A stretch of DNA of 64,000 bases from Balneola sp. (GTDB taxonomy: Bacteria; Bacteroidota; Rhodothermia; Balneolales; Balneolaceae), in contig JANQSE010000012.1 of assembly GCA_028284195.1 (NCBI GenBank), positions 78,999 through 142,998 on the forward strand, in the 5' to 3' direction. Positions 27,733 through 35,634 of the stretch are shown here, piece after piece. The position numbers and the translations under genes were made by a program. How positions within the stretch are numbered: position 1 is the first letter of the stretch; every line of letters starts with the position of its first letter. Below the pieces are notes generated by a model. The model did no database searches. It had not been told where the DNA came from and saw nothing but the letters and a program-made list of their open reading frames with translations.

Positions 27733-27849
27733 TCATACACTATTGTTACTTTCGAACTCTTTCTTTAATTCGAGATAATCGGTATATCTCATTTCTTTAA
27801 TTTCTTGTTCAGTAAATGGATTTTCCTGAACTTTACGATCAGGACGAAT
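27733..27849 (-). pseudogene. C-terminal remnant of an unidentified gene
   Basis: A 38-codon open frame without a start, bounded upstream by TGA at 27850-27852. It reads as a plausible protein tail (ENPFTEQEIKEMRYTDYLEL, then KKEFESNN) and stops at 27733-27735. The helical, charged composition is unlike random frame. Family not recognised. It lies between two attC-like palindromes, as a decayed cassette gene would. Confidence 0.4.
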
Positions 27850-27857
27850 TCATCTTC

Positions 27858-27905
27858 AACGGCCAGGTATAAGCGTAGTACAGCCTCTTAGAAAGCATTA
27901 TCGTT
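27858..27905 (-). repeat. attC-like imperfect palindrome 2
   Basis: The 48-base element starts AACG and ends CGTT on the plus strand. Inner arms ATAAGC (27869-27874) and GCATTAT pair with one mismatch; the left arm carries an unpaired GCCAGGT-type insert. Its first 24 bases (27858-27881) recur at 29270-29293 with three mismatches. The flanking ATTCATCTTCAAC (27848-27860) recurs exactly at 31341-31353. The divergence from the other copy begins right after AAC/GTT, the integron crossover point. Confidence 0.5.
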
Positions 27906-28031
27906 ATGTCTTACAGGACTGTCATTAATTGGTTATATCAAATGATATTTGTTCCAATTACTACTATTTGAGTACCTGCTAATACTGTTTTCAATTTATT
28001 TATCTGGTCAAAACAAAAGTAGTGGGAGATG

Positions 28032-29249
28032 TTAAAGTTGATCAACCCGGTTTAATAAAACAGATGGATGAATATTCATTTCAACTATTTTACCGGAAGG
28101 GTCAATCAAGATATTTCTCGGCAAACCATATATAAATAATTCTTCATTGATTTGAGATGTGGAATGGCCGTTCACCCACGATATCTGGTATTTGTCTAAA
28201 AATGACTCAATTTTTTCAATATTTTCATTATAGTTTAAACTGATAAGTGTAATCTTATCAGAGTAATTGGAATGAATATTTTTTAAATCATCAACCTCCT
28301 GATGACAACCAGCGCACCAGTTAGCCCAGAAATTAATATAGAAATATCTTTGACCGTCCAGAAAATCATACATTGAAGTTTCTTCACCCGAAAGTAGCTT
28401 AAATGTGTAATTGGAAATAGGCTGTCCTTCTGTAATTCTTTTCTTAATATTATTATTTAAAGCAGGTTTGATTGAAATAGAGCTGCCATCAACAGCTACA
28501 TCAGTAACTTCAAACCCATAATTGTTACCATGAAAGTACGTTGTGGAATCAAGAACGACGGCACCTGAAGCTTCTTCAGTACCATTTATAATGCCTTCAT
28601 ATGTACCGATAACAATTCGATCAGAATCTAAATCATTATATTTTCCATTTACGTTGTAATCCATTATTCCAATTCTTATCGAATCTTGTTTATATACAAA
28701 GTCGCCTACTTTGATATTTCTTCGTTGGTCAAAGTAAAAATCGACAAATGGTTTTCCTCTTGTTATAAATTGCTCAATCGCCGGCTTGTTCTGAGCTTTT
28801 TGTGCAGAATCAGGTTTGTGAAATCGGATAGTATGGGAAAGGCTAGGTTCTTCAGCATTAGGTATAGAAATGTCAATAAATTCCTCCGAAAATTGAAGTG
28901 ATTCATTATTATCTGAGAAATCGAGATCATTATCATAGTCAACCCAGAATTGAGGTGATTCAGATGAATAATCTCCAACCAATATCAATACACCGTCTTT
29001 GATAGCAGATTGATTCTTACCTGTGAAATAGATTTGAGCAAAAGCTGTATCAGGTACCTCTGACAAATTTGGGAAATTAATTTTTGCGCCTATACTGCTG
29101 TCTTCCATTTCTGTTATTGGATAGAGAATAAGAAATCCTCTATTTGGGGAATCATACGTGGTATCCAAATCAATTCTTAAATAATCTTCTCCCTGATTTG
29201 AACATGAAACAATAAAAAGACATAAAGTTAAAATGAGATAGTATTTCAT
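28032..29249 (-). CDS. Lipoprotein with C-terminal TlpA/thioredoxin domain
   Basis: 405 residues. Lipobox IVSC (Cys16); a long N-terminal beta-rich region of unknown fold (about 25-270); then a TlpA-like thioredoxin domain with an intact active site W311-C-A-G-C315 (FWANWCAGCHQEVDDL) and cis-proline loop (YGLPRNILI). Such proteins reduce disulfides in the periplasm, often for cytochrome maturation or oxidative protection. The start codon lies about 20 bases from the GTT boundary of the attC-like repeat at 29270, as is usual for cassette-borne genes. Contrast the cysteine-less homologue at 23243. Confidence 0.85.
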   Translation of the reverse strand: MKYYLILTLCLFIVSCSNQGEDYLRIDLDTTYDSPNRGFLILYPITEMEDSSIGAKINFPNLSEVPDTAFAQIYFTGKNQSAIKDGVLILVGDYSSESPQFWVDYDNDLDFSDNNESLQFSEEFIDISIPNAEEPSLSHTIRFHKPDSAQKAQNKPAIEQFITRGKPFVDFYFDQRRNIKVGDFVYKQDSIRIGIMDYNVNGKYNDLDSDRIVIGTYEGIINGTEEASGAVVLDSTTYFHGNNYGFEVTDVAVDGSSISIKPALNNNIKKRITEGQPISNYTFKLLSGEETSMYDFLDGQRYFYINFWANWCAGCHQEVDDLKNIHSNYSDKITLISLNYNENIEKIESFLDKYQISWVNGHSTSQINEELFIYGLPRNILIDPSGKIVEMNIHPSVLLNRVDQL

Positions 29250-29269
29250 ATTGCTTGTGTTTGAGGTAT

Positions 29270-29293
29270 AACGGTCAGGTATAAGCGCAGTGC
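29270..29293 (-). repeat. Partial attC-like repeat (24-base copy)
   Basis: 21 of 24 bases match 27858-27881, including the AACGG and GGTATAAGCG cores. The matching stops exactly at AAC (GTT on the minus strand), after which the two flanks are unrelated. No matching left arm is found further along, so this copy seems to have lost half of the palindrome and is fused to the DUF1572 fragment. Confidence 0.5.
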
Positions 29294-29457
29294 GGGATTT
29301 GGTGGTTTACTGCTTCTACGATGGTATGTATTTGGTTTCGAATATAGATCTCAGTATCAAAATTTGAATCGTTTATTGAGTTTAATGTATCAAATAAGCA
29401 TTTCCAGCCTTGATTCCATTTCGCAATTAATTGTATACCTTCTTGCCAAATGTAGTT
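29275..29457 (-). pseudogene. Fragment of a DUF1572 (DinB-superfamily) protein
   Basis: Directly after the stop of the serine hydrolase, in the same frame, 60 codons encode a recognisable DUF1572 segment (KWNQGWKCLFDTLNS, then EIYIRNQIHTIVEAVN and HQIPHCAY). In the family this corresponds to the last third before the conserved HYSYHVGQIVY motif. The frame ends at TGA 29275-29277, inside the attC-like repeat, precisely where HVGQ would follow. No start codon and no N-terminal half exist here, so it is a gene remnant left by rearrangement. Confidence 0.65.
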
Positions 29458-30783
29458 TCATTCCAATTCTTTCAACTTTTCAGTTGCGTGTTTATTTTGT
29501 GGGTTTATTTCCAGGCTCTTTTTATAATTGACAATAGCCTTTTCTCTTTGCCCTGCCTGTAACTGGAAATCTGCTAAAAAGCTATAGGGGAGGCTTTCGT
29601 CTGGATAAGCATTTGTAACGATTTTTGCAATATCAATAGCTTCTTTATGTTGCCCATATCTTGCATATTTTTCAGCAAAATTTAAAGTGTTTCCCAAAGA
29701 AATATTGTTGTCAAGTTTGACAAGTAATTCACTCGCTTTTTCAAAACCTTGCGTTTTGTAGGTTTTAATAAATTTCTCCGTATTTAAAAATTTTTTGATC
29801 TGTGGTGTGATACCAAAAAATTCTTTTCTGATATGAGTTCTAACTTGTGCCCAACCATCCATAGGACTTCGGTTGGATAATGTAATAATGATCAATGACT
29901 TTTCCTTGACCATATCTAATTCTCCGGCAACTCCTGGCGCACCACCATTATGCCCGTAAATATTATTACCGTTCAATTCTCTTAGGCTCATACCATAGCC
30001 ATAGCCATTACCAAAATGGTCTGTAGTCATAGCGGCCAATGATTCTTGACTAATAAGAGAATTGTTTTTAAGTGCAAGGGCAAATTTGTAGATATCATTA
30101 ACTGTCGAATTGCCACCCCCAGCAGAAGATGAAAATGGTCCGGTTGACAACATCCCTGTGGGTTGTAATATATTTTTAGATACATAAGTATTGTAATCTG
30201 TATTCGAAATCTTTTCAATCATTAAACCTAAGACAACAAACCCTCCATTACTGTATCGCATTCTTTCGCCAGGTTCAAATTCCAAAGGGTCAGATGCAAA
30301 GAAAGGCAAATAGTCTTCTAGGGATCTGACTGAGTCTTTGTATCGATCGTACTCTGGTCCGAAATAATCACCAATTCCTGAGGTATGAGATAACAATTGT
30401 TCAACCGTAACTTTCTTGGCTTCTTCATTTGGGTAATCTGTTAGAATATCTCCAATGGTCTGTTCAAGAGAAATTTGATCTTTTTCCTTCAATTGCATTA
30501 TAGAAACGGCTGTAAACATCTTAGGCATTGATGCCATGCCGTATTTTGAATTTGGTTTATTTGGTTCTTGATTATTTCCGTTAAATCCATAAGCCTCTTC
30601 TATCAACACTTCATGTCCATCAGCGATTAGGATTGAGCCGTTGTAGTTGTTACTCAGATCAGCACTGTCAAGTAGTTTTTTCAGGGTAGCTGCATTCTTA
30701 GAATATTCTGATTGCGAATGATTGTTTTCTTTGCAAGCGGTCAGAAAGGCGAAACATATGACTGTAATAATTATTTTTTTCAT
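29458..30783 (-). CDS. Serine hydrolase lipoprotein of the beta-lactamase/PBP-like family with C-terminal TPRs
   Basis: 441 residues. Lipobox LTAC (Cys17). Penicillin-binding-type triad: S85-x-x-K88 (SMPK), Y177-S-N179, and H278-N-G-G in place of KTG, as in class C-like esterases and D-aminopeptidases. The tail (about 345-441) has TPR-like helices (EKYARYGQHKEAIDIA, SLPYSFLADFQLQAGQREKA). It is probably a periplasmic esterase or peptidase rather than a true beta-lactamase. Its ATG overlaps the stop of the MarR gene by 4 bases, so the regulator and hydrolase form one unit. Confidence 0.85.
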   Translation of the reverse strand: MKKIIITVICFAFLTACKENNHSQSEYSKNAATLKKLLDSADLSNNYNGSILIADGHEVLIEEAYGFNGNNQEPNKPNSKYGMASMPKMFTAVSIMQLKEKDQISLEQTIGDILTDYPNEEAKKVTVEQLLSHTSGIGDYFGPEYDRYKDSVRSLEDYLPFFASDPLEFEPGERMRYSNGGFVVLGLMIEKISNTDYNTYVSKNILQPTGMLSTGPFSSSAGGGNSTVNDIYKFALALKNNSLISQESLAAMTTDHFGNGYGYGMSLRELNGNNIYGHNGGAPGVAGELDMVKEKSLIIITLSNRSPMDGWAQVRTHIRKEFFGITPQIKKFLNTEKFIKTYKTQGFEKASELLVKLDNNISLGNTLNFAEKYARYGQHKEAIDIAKIVTNAYPDESLPYSFLADFQLQAGQREKAIVNYKKSLEINPQNKHATEKLKELE

Positions 30784-31217
30784 TTCGATGTGTTTAAAAT
30801 TATCTTATCTAAGGTTTTAAAGAGCATTTCTTTTTCTTTTTTGGTTATGTTCTTTTGAGCAGTTTTTCTGTTTTCAGAGATTACAGGGATTGCTAAATCC
30901 AATAATTTTTTTCCTTTTTTGGTGACTTTTAAATCCTTTTTCCTTCGATCACCCTTATTTTCTTCTCTTTCAATAAAGTTTTTTTTTACCAAAAGTTCTA
31001 TCATTCGAGTTATTGAGGCGACATCTTTAAATAAGAGCTCTGCCAATTCCACTTGACTTATTTCGGGTGTTCGGTCAATTTGCAGCATCAGTAGAATTTG
31101 GTTTAGTGTTGCTTTATATCCTAGCTTGTTCAGATTTCCTTGTGCCATCATTCGATACTGCTTTATAGCTTTTTCGATTTGATAGAAAATGGTTTTGGAG
31201 GGGTTTTTAAATTCCAT
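30780..31217 (-). CDS. MarR-type winged-helix regulator
   Basis: Start chosen at ATG 31217 (MEFKNPSKTIF). A longer frame to 31259 would run through the AT-rich promoter region. 145 residues with a winged helix (ISQVELAELLFKDVASITRM; wing with GDRRKKDLKVTKKG) flanked by dimerisation helices, as in MarR-family regulators, which usually sense small phenolic or oxidant ligands. A perfect 12-base palindrome lies 27 bases upstream of the start. It presumably controls its own unit with the serine hydrolase. Confidence 0.85.
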   Translation of the reverse strand: MEFKNPSKTIFYQIEKAIKQYRMMAQGNLNKLGYKATLNQILLMLQIDRTPEISQVELAELLFKDVASITRMIELLVKKNFIEREENKGDRRKKDLKVTKKGKKLLDLAIPVISENRKTAQKNITKKEKEMLFKTLDKIILNTSK

Positions 31218-31243
31218 AATTCTTTTTTTTGATACAAATATAA

Positions 31244-31255
31244 TTGATATATCAA
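31244..31255 (-). promoter_or_regulatory. Probable MarR operator
   Basis: TTGATATATCAA is a perfect 12-base palindrome just upstream of the MarR-type gene. It overlaps the likely promoter: on the minus strand TATATTTG follows it, which fits the TAnnTTTG -7 box described for Bacteroidota. The position suggests autoregulation. Confidence 0.5.
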
Positions 31256-31317
31256 ACATATCATAAAATTTTTTTTAACTATGTTAAGTTTGACAACTTT
31301 GTACTTAGCCCAGCCAC

Positions 31318-31353
31318 GTTGCAGATGAAGAGCGGAGCGGATTCATCTTCAAC
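31318..31353. repeat. 36-base inverted repeat at the integron-like junction
   Basis: GTTGCAGATGAA (31318-31329) and TTCATCTTCAAC (31342-31353) pair at 11 of 12 positions around a GC-rich 12-base loop (GAGCGGAGCGGA). The right arm is the 13-mer shared with 27848-27860. No T tract follows on either strand, so a terminator is unlikely. It separates the MarR unit from the attI-like cluster. Confidence 0.55.
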
Positions 31354-31360
31354 AACAGAG

Positions 31361-31445
31361 TAAAGTGAACTCTATTCACTTTATCCCTATTTCAAATGTA
31401 AGTGTTATTCATTTTATTGTTATTAAAACGGGGGATAAAATGAAT
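31361..31445. repeat. attI-like cluster of four short motif copies
   Basis: Four copies of a TAAARTGAAT-like motif precede the recombinase fragment: TAAAGTGAAC (31361-31370), its inverse TTCACTTTATCCC (31375-31387), the inverse ATTCATTTTA (31407-31416) and GGGGATAAAATGAAT (31431-31445). The first two form a perfect 9-base inverted repeat with a 5-base spacer. Tyrosine recombinases bind such paired sites, and in integrons attI lies exactly here, between intI and the first cassette. Confidence 0.5.
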
Positions 31446-31646
31446 AAATCAGATTTAATTTCAAAATACGAGAGTAAGCTTATTCTTAAAAATTATAGCG
31501 AACGAACCATTCAGGTTTACCTAAGCTCACTTGGCATATTTTTGCATTACATTCAGCGAAACAAAGTTCGTGATGTTACTTCAGAAATACTTCAAGAGTT
31601 TTTCAAATATGCTCAAAAAGACTTGTGTATGGCTTGTTGTTGGTAA
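31440..31646 (+). pseudogene. Truncated tyrosine recombinase (integron-integrase-like), N-terminal domain only
   Basis: From ATG 31440 the frame encodes the SAM-like core-binding domain of tyrosine recombinases (LILKNYSERTIQVYLSSLGI, then FLHYIQRNKVRDVTSEILQEF). It breaks after about residue 58 into unrelated sequence and stops. The catalytic domain with R-H-R-Y is entirely absent. It is divergent from the minus-strand cargo to its left, the orientation of intI relative to cassettes. An ORF extending upstream to 31365 runs through the motif cluster and is not needed. Confidence 0.7.
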
Positions 31647-31656
31647 TAATTTTTAT

Positions 31657-31980
31657 TTATTCTCTAATGGGCTCAAATCCTAAATCATCCATTTCTAACC
31701 ATTTAAGATCCAGCTTTTGTTTGTCCTTTAAATACCTTAATTCTATTGAAATCAATTGAAGAGCCATGGACAGAGCTTGATATGAATCCACACCAAATGC
31801 TAATTTGATTCTTTCTCCTATTTGAATTGGACATTCCCAATCACCTCCAGGTTTTGAATCAGGCCTTGGTTTCCCTAATTTGACCATTAGGATTTGTTCT
31901 CCCTTTTCAGAACTATAGTTTAACTTTCGTTTTGCTATTACCTCATCTAATTCAGCATCAATTGTATTATCCATAATCAA
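31657..31980 (-). CDS. Small conserved hypothetical protein
   Basis: 107 residues (an in-frame ATG two codons later is also possible), soluble, with VKLGKPRPDSKPGGDWECPI near residue 33 and GVDSYQALSMALQLI near residue 63. This pattern reminds me of the DUF6968-type family, but that is from memory and not certain. It ends 10 bases from the stop of the truncated recombinase, on the opposite strand, and occupies the place where the catalytic half of that gene should be. Confidence 0.65.
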   Translation of the reverse strand: MIMDNTIDAELDEVIAKRKLNYSSEKGEQILMVKLGKPRPDSKPGGDWECPIQIGERIKLAFGVDSYQALSMALQLISIELRYLKDKQKLDLKWLEMDDLGFEPIRE

Positions 31981-32016
31981 TCTTTTATCAATGTTAATAT
32001 AGTAACTATAAAAAGG

Positions 32017-32973
32017 TTATACGTTACTCAAAATATCAGCCAAAACTGTATCAAAATTCTTTTCCAATCTCGGCTCAAGTTTGTTTCCGGTGAGCAATTC
32101 AAATAGTTCGGCATACCGCTCATATACTTCCAGGCGGAAGGCATCAGGCAGATCGGGGAGGGTTTGTCCTTCCAGCCCCTGGAAGTCATTTGTCATCAGC
32201 CATTCACGAAGGAATTCTTTAGAGAGCTGTTTCTGGGGTTTATCTTTAGCTTGTCGCTCTTCATATCCTTCCAAATAAAAGTAACGGGAGGAATCTGTTG
32301 TATGAACTTCATCAATTAACGTAAGCTCGCCATTATGTAGTCCAAACTCATATTTTGTATCGACCAAAATAAGCCCTTGTTTCGCAGCTACTTCCGTTCC
32401 ACGTTGGAAAAGCTTAAAGGCAATTTCCCTGGTTTGACTCCATAGTTTTTCATCAACAATATTTCTCTTCAAAATATCCACTTCAGAAATATCTTCGTCG
32501 TGACCTTCTTTCGCCTTAGTAGCGGGGGTGAGGAGGGGTTCCGGAAACTTGTCGTGTTCTTTCATTCCTTTGGGCAGGGGAGCTCCGCATAATTCACGTA
32601 ATCCGGATTTGTATGTTCTCCAGGCGTGTCCCGTCAGATAACCCCTGATTACTACTTCAATAGGAATAGACTCACATTTTTTAGCAATAGTTACATTTGG
32701 ATGCGGTACATCAATAATATGAGTTGGAACAATATCTTTTACTTTTTCGAAGGAAAACGCAGCCATTTGATTTAGAATTTGTCCCTTAAAAGGAATGGCT
32801 TGCTTCATAATATAATCGAAAGCAGAAATACGATCAGTAACAACAATCCCGAGTTTATTATCCCCCAATTCGTACACTTCGCGGACTTTGCCTTTGTACT
32901 TTTCAAAATTTTCAATGCGCGTTTCAGTAATGCAATGATCGAGAGCATCCTGAGCTGAGAAATGGCTAATCAC
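32017..32973 (-). CDS. purC: SAICAR synthetase (phosphoribosylaminoimidazole-succinocarboxamide synthase)
   Basis: 318 residues, slightly longer than the 240-300 usual in bacteria. It joins aspartate to CAIR in purine synthesis. Signatures: GKVREVYELGDNKLGIVVTD near the start, RISAFDYIM, IEVVIRGYLTGHAW, and KAKEGHDEDIS. It stands alone on the minus strand between the integron remnant and the phytoene synthase-like gene. Confidence 0.95.
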   Translation of the reverse strand: MISHFSAQDALDHCITETRIENFEKYKGKVREVYELGDNKLGIVVTDRISAFDYIMKQAIPFKGQILNQMAAFSFEKVKDIVPTHIIDVPHPNVTIAKKCESIPIEVVIRGYLTGHAWRTYKSGLRELCGAPLPKGMKEHDKFPEPLLTPATKAKEGHDEDISEVDILKRNIVDEKLWSQTREIAFKLFQRGTEVAAKQGLILVDTKYEFGLHNGELTLIDEVHTTDSSRYFYLEGYEERQAKDKPQKQLSKEFLREWLMTNDFQGLEGQTLPDLPDAFRLEVYERYAELFELLTGNKLEPRLEKNFDTVLADILSNV

Positions 32974-33099
32974 TAAGTTCGAAATTAAATTGATACAATT
33001 AATATGGATATGAATAGATTGAAGATAACGAACTTTTGCAAAGAATTTTAAAACCTTACAGGAACTATTTAGGTTAGTTTTTGCATTATATGCTTATTT

Positions 33100-34077
33100 A
33101 TGATGACAAACTTTCTCCACATACCATATTCAATTATCCGGCCTTTTTATGAAATGACCTCGTTTCATAAATCCGTGATTGAAGATGTCAGCAATGAAGA
33201 TCTTAAAATTGCCTACAGCCATTGCCGTGCAATTACTCGTTTTCATGCCAAGACATTTTATTTGGCTACACGTTTTCTTCCTAATGAAAAGCAGCGAAGT
33301 ATTTTTGCCATTTATGGAATGTGCAGATACCTGGATAATCTTGTTGATGACGCGGAGGATCTTATCCAACAAAGAAAGATTACCATACGCCAGGTTGATG
33401 AAAAACTCGATGAATTCAAGGAAAACCTTGACCTTGTGTATTCAGGGCACTGTGTAAGTGATCCAATATTTATTGCTTTATCTGATACTTTGAAGAACTA
33501 TTCGATCCCCAAAGAATATCCTCTTTTGCTGATTGATGGAGTTCGCCAGGATTTAGAGAAAACAAGATTCAAGAATTTCCAGGAAGTGTATGATTATTCA
33601 TATAAAGTAGCGTCAGTTGTCGGGTTAATGACCTGTGAAGTATTTGGATATTCATCGGAGAAAGCGATTGGCAAAGCAATTGACCTGGGAATTGCAATGC
33701 AGCTTACCAATATTTTGAGAGATATAGGTGAAGATTTGCAGCGAGGGCGTATTTATCTTCCTCAAAATGAGTTGGCAATGTTTGGAGTTTTAGAAAGTGA
33801 TCTATTTAGCAGTTCGATAAACGATAATTTTATCGAACTAATGAAATTCCAGATTACACGTGCCAGAAAATATTATGCCAGCGCTTATGAAGGAATTGAA
33901 ATGCTTTCTAAGGATAGCCGATTACCGGTTTACCTGGCTCATAGGAATTACAGCAGGATCCTCGATAAAATTGAAGAAAATGGATATGATGTATTTTCAC
34001 GGCGGGCTTATCTCAATCAAACAGAGAAGCTTTTAATTCTTCCTAAAATTTTATTGGATATTAAAAAAGCAAGCTAA
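33100..34077 (+). CDS. Phytoene/squalene synthase family protein, probably CrtB
   Basis: 325 residues, trans-isoprenyl diphosphate synthase fold joining two prenyl diphosphates head to head. Both Asp-rich motifs are intact: D79-N-L-V-D83 (YLDNLVDDAED) and D208-I-G-E-D212 (NILRDIGEDLQRGRIYLP). The short length and the RGRIYLP motif favour phytoene synthase over squalene synthase. There is no desaturase (crtI) beside it, so the exact product is not proven. Tandem ATGs at 33100/33103 and ATG 33154 are alternative starts. Confidence 0.85.
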   Translation: MMTNFLHIPYSIIRPFYEMTSFHKSVIEDVSNEDLKIAYSHCRAITRFHAKTFYLATRFLPNEKQRSIFAIYGMCRYLDNLVDDAEDLIQQRKITIRQVDEKLDEFKENLDLVYSGHCVSDPIFIALSDTLKNYSIPKEYPLLLIDGVRQDLEKTRFKNFQEVYDYSYKVASVVGLMTCEVFGYSSEKAIGKAIDLGIAMQLTNILRDIGEDLQRGRIYLPQNELAMFGVLESDLFSSSINDNFIELMKFQITRARKYYASAYEGIEMLSKDSRLPVYLAHRNYSRILDKIEENGYDVFSRRAYLNQTEKLLILPKILLDIKKAS

Positions 34078-34142
34078 TCCTTCTTGGAGAATCTCTTAGT
34101 AAAGCGGTATTATTCCCGAAAATAAAATCCCTCGCTTACAGA

Positions 34143-35624
34143 ATGCCGGAAATTAAAAAAGTACTGATAGCAAACCGTGGTGAAATTGCGGTACGTGTAA
34201 TTCACAGTTGTAAAGAATTAGGAATTAAAACTGTGGCAGTTTTTTCTCGCCCTGATGCCGCTTCTCCACATGTAATGCTGGCCGATGAATCGGTTTTTAT
34301 AGGAGAAGCTGCTTCCTCTGAAAGTTATTTAGTGATGGATAAAATCATTGATGCTGCCAAAAAAACCGGTGCTGATGCAATTCATCCAGGCTATGGTTTT
34401 TTGAGTGAGAATGCAGTTTTTTCTGATAGATGCGAAAAAGAAGACATCATTTTTATAGGCCCCAAACCTTATGCTATAAAAGTGATGGGGGATAAAACCG
34501 CCGCTCGCGAACTAGTTACGGAACTAGGTATTCCTACTCCTCCGGGATTAAAGTCTGAACTTAAAGACCTGGAAGAGGCTTCAAAAATCGCAGATGAAGT
34601 CGGCTATCCTATTTTAGTAAAAGCAGCGGCAGGGGGTGGTGGAAAAGGGATGCGGATTGTTTATAAAAAAGAAGAATTCGAAAGTAGTATTAAAGCCGCA
34701 AAGTCTGAAGCTAAAAATGCCTTTGGAGATGATCGCATATACATTGAAAAATATTTAGAAGAACCACGTCATGTAGAGTTTCAGGTTATGGCGGATACTC
34801 ACGGTAATGTGGTTCATGTATTTGATAGGGAATGTTCAGTTCAGCGCCGCCATCAAAAAGTAATTGAAGAAGCTCCTTGCCCAATCATGACAGATGAACT
34901 GCGATCTAAGATGGCAGAAGCGGCTATTAAAGCAACAAAAGGGTGTAACTATGTAGGTGCCGGTACTATTGAGTTCCTGGTTGATAAGCATTTAGACTTC
35001 TATTTTCTGGAAATGAATACCCGCCTTCAGGTTGAGCATCCTGTAACCGAAATGATCTCAGGTATTGATCTTGTTGCTACTCAGATTTTAGTAGCAGAAG
35101 GGAAAAAATTACCATTTACTCAGGCAGATTTGGCAATAAATGGCCATGCCATTGAATGCAGAATTTATGCAGAAGACCCGTTTGGCAACTTTTTGCCAAG
35201 TACAGGTTTGCTTCATAAACACAGAGTTCCAACCGGTGATGGAATTCGTGTTGATGCCGGGGTGGAAGAAGGGCAAGAAGTTACCATTAATTATGATCCC
35301 ATGATTTCCAAATTAACGGTTCATGGAAAAGACAGAGCAGCTGCTATTAGCAAAATGCTTCGTGCTTTGGATGAATATGAGATTGCAGGGTGTAAAACTA
35401 CTATACCGTTTTGTGAATTTACACTAACGCATAAAGCGTTTGTGGAAGCAAAGTACGACACTCATTTTGTTAAGGACCATTTTAAACCTGAGGAAATAGA
35501 AGATGGTGTTGGAGATGATATTATTGCACTAGCTGCGGCTTTACTTAAAAACGATGAACAGGCTGCTTCCACACCAGTAAAGGAAGAATCTACTCAATCA
35601 GATTGGTGGGCGAATAGAAGATAG
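34143..35624 (+). CDS. accC: Biotin carboxylase (acetyl/acyl-CoA carboxylase subunit)
   Basis: 493 residues with an ATP-grasp fold. N-terminal KKVLIANRGEIAVRVI, glycine-rich ATP loop AAAGGGGKGM, catalytic region EMNTRLQVEHPVTEMI. It carboxylates the biotin of a carrier protein using bicarbonate and ATP. It is about 45 residues longer than E. coli AccC because of a C-terminal tail ending in SDWWANRR. No accB lies next to it, unlike in most bacteria, so it could serve acetyl-CoA or propionyl-CoA carboxylase. It heads a tight run with murQ, plsC and a tonB-like gene. Confidence 0.9.
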   Translation: MPEIKKVLIANRGEIAVRVIHSCKELGIKTVAVFSRPDAASPHVMLADESVFIGEAASSESYLVMDKIIDAAKKTGADAIHPGYGFLSENAVFSDRCEKEDIIFIGPKPYAIKVMGDKTAARELVTELGIPTPPGLKSELKDLEEASKIADEVGYPILVKAAAGGGGKGMRIVYKKEEFESSIKAAKSEAKNAFGDDRIYIEKYLEEPRHVEFQVMADTHGNVVHVFDRECSVQRRHQKVIEEAPCPIMTDELRSKMAEAAIKATKGCNYVGAGTIEFLVDKHLDFYFLEMNTRLQVEHPVTEMISGIDLVATQILVAEGKKLPFTQADLAINGHAIECRIYAEDPFGNFLPSTGLLHKHRVPTGDGIRVDAGVEEGQEVTINYDPMISKLTVHGKDRAAAISKMLRALDEYEIAGCKTTIPFCEFTLTHKAFVEAKYDTHFVKDHFKPEEIEDGVGDDIIALAAALLKNDEQAASTPVKEESTQSDWWANRR

Positions 35625-35634
35625 GTACGCTTCA

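Noticed and set aside
29458..30783. Calling the serine hydrolase a true beta-lactamase resistance gene
   Set aside because: It has HNGG instead of KTG and a TPR tail, like esterase or peptidase relatives; resistance cannot be claimed.
31318..31353. Reading the 36-base inverted repeat as a transcription terminator
   Set aside because: No T tract follows on either strand, and one arm is shared with a distant repeat.
31365..31439. Upstream extension of the truncated recombinase
   Set aside because: It is encoded by the repeated motif cluster and has no recombinase-like sequence; ATG 31440 fits the domain start.
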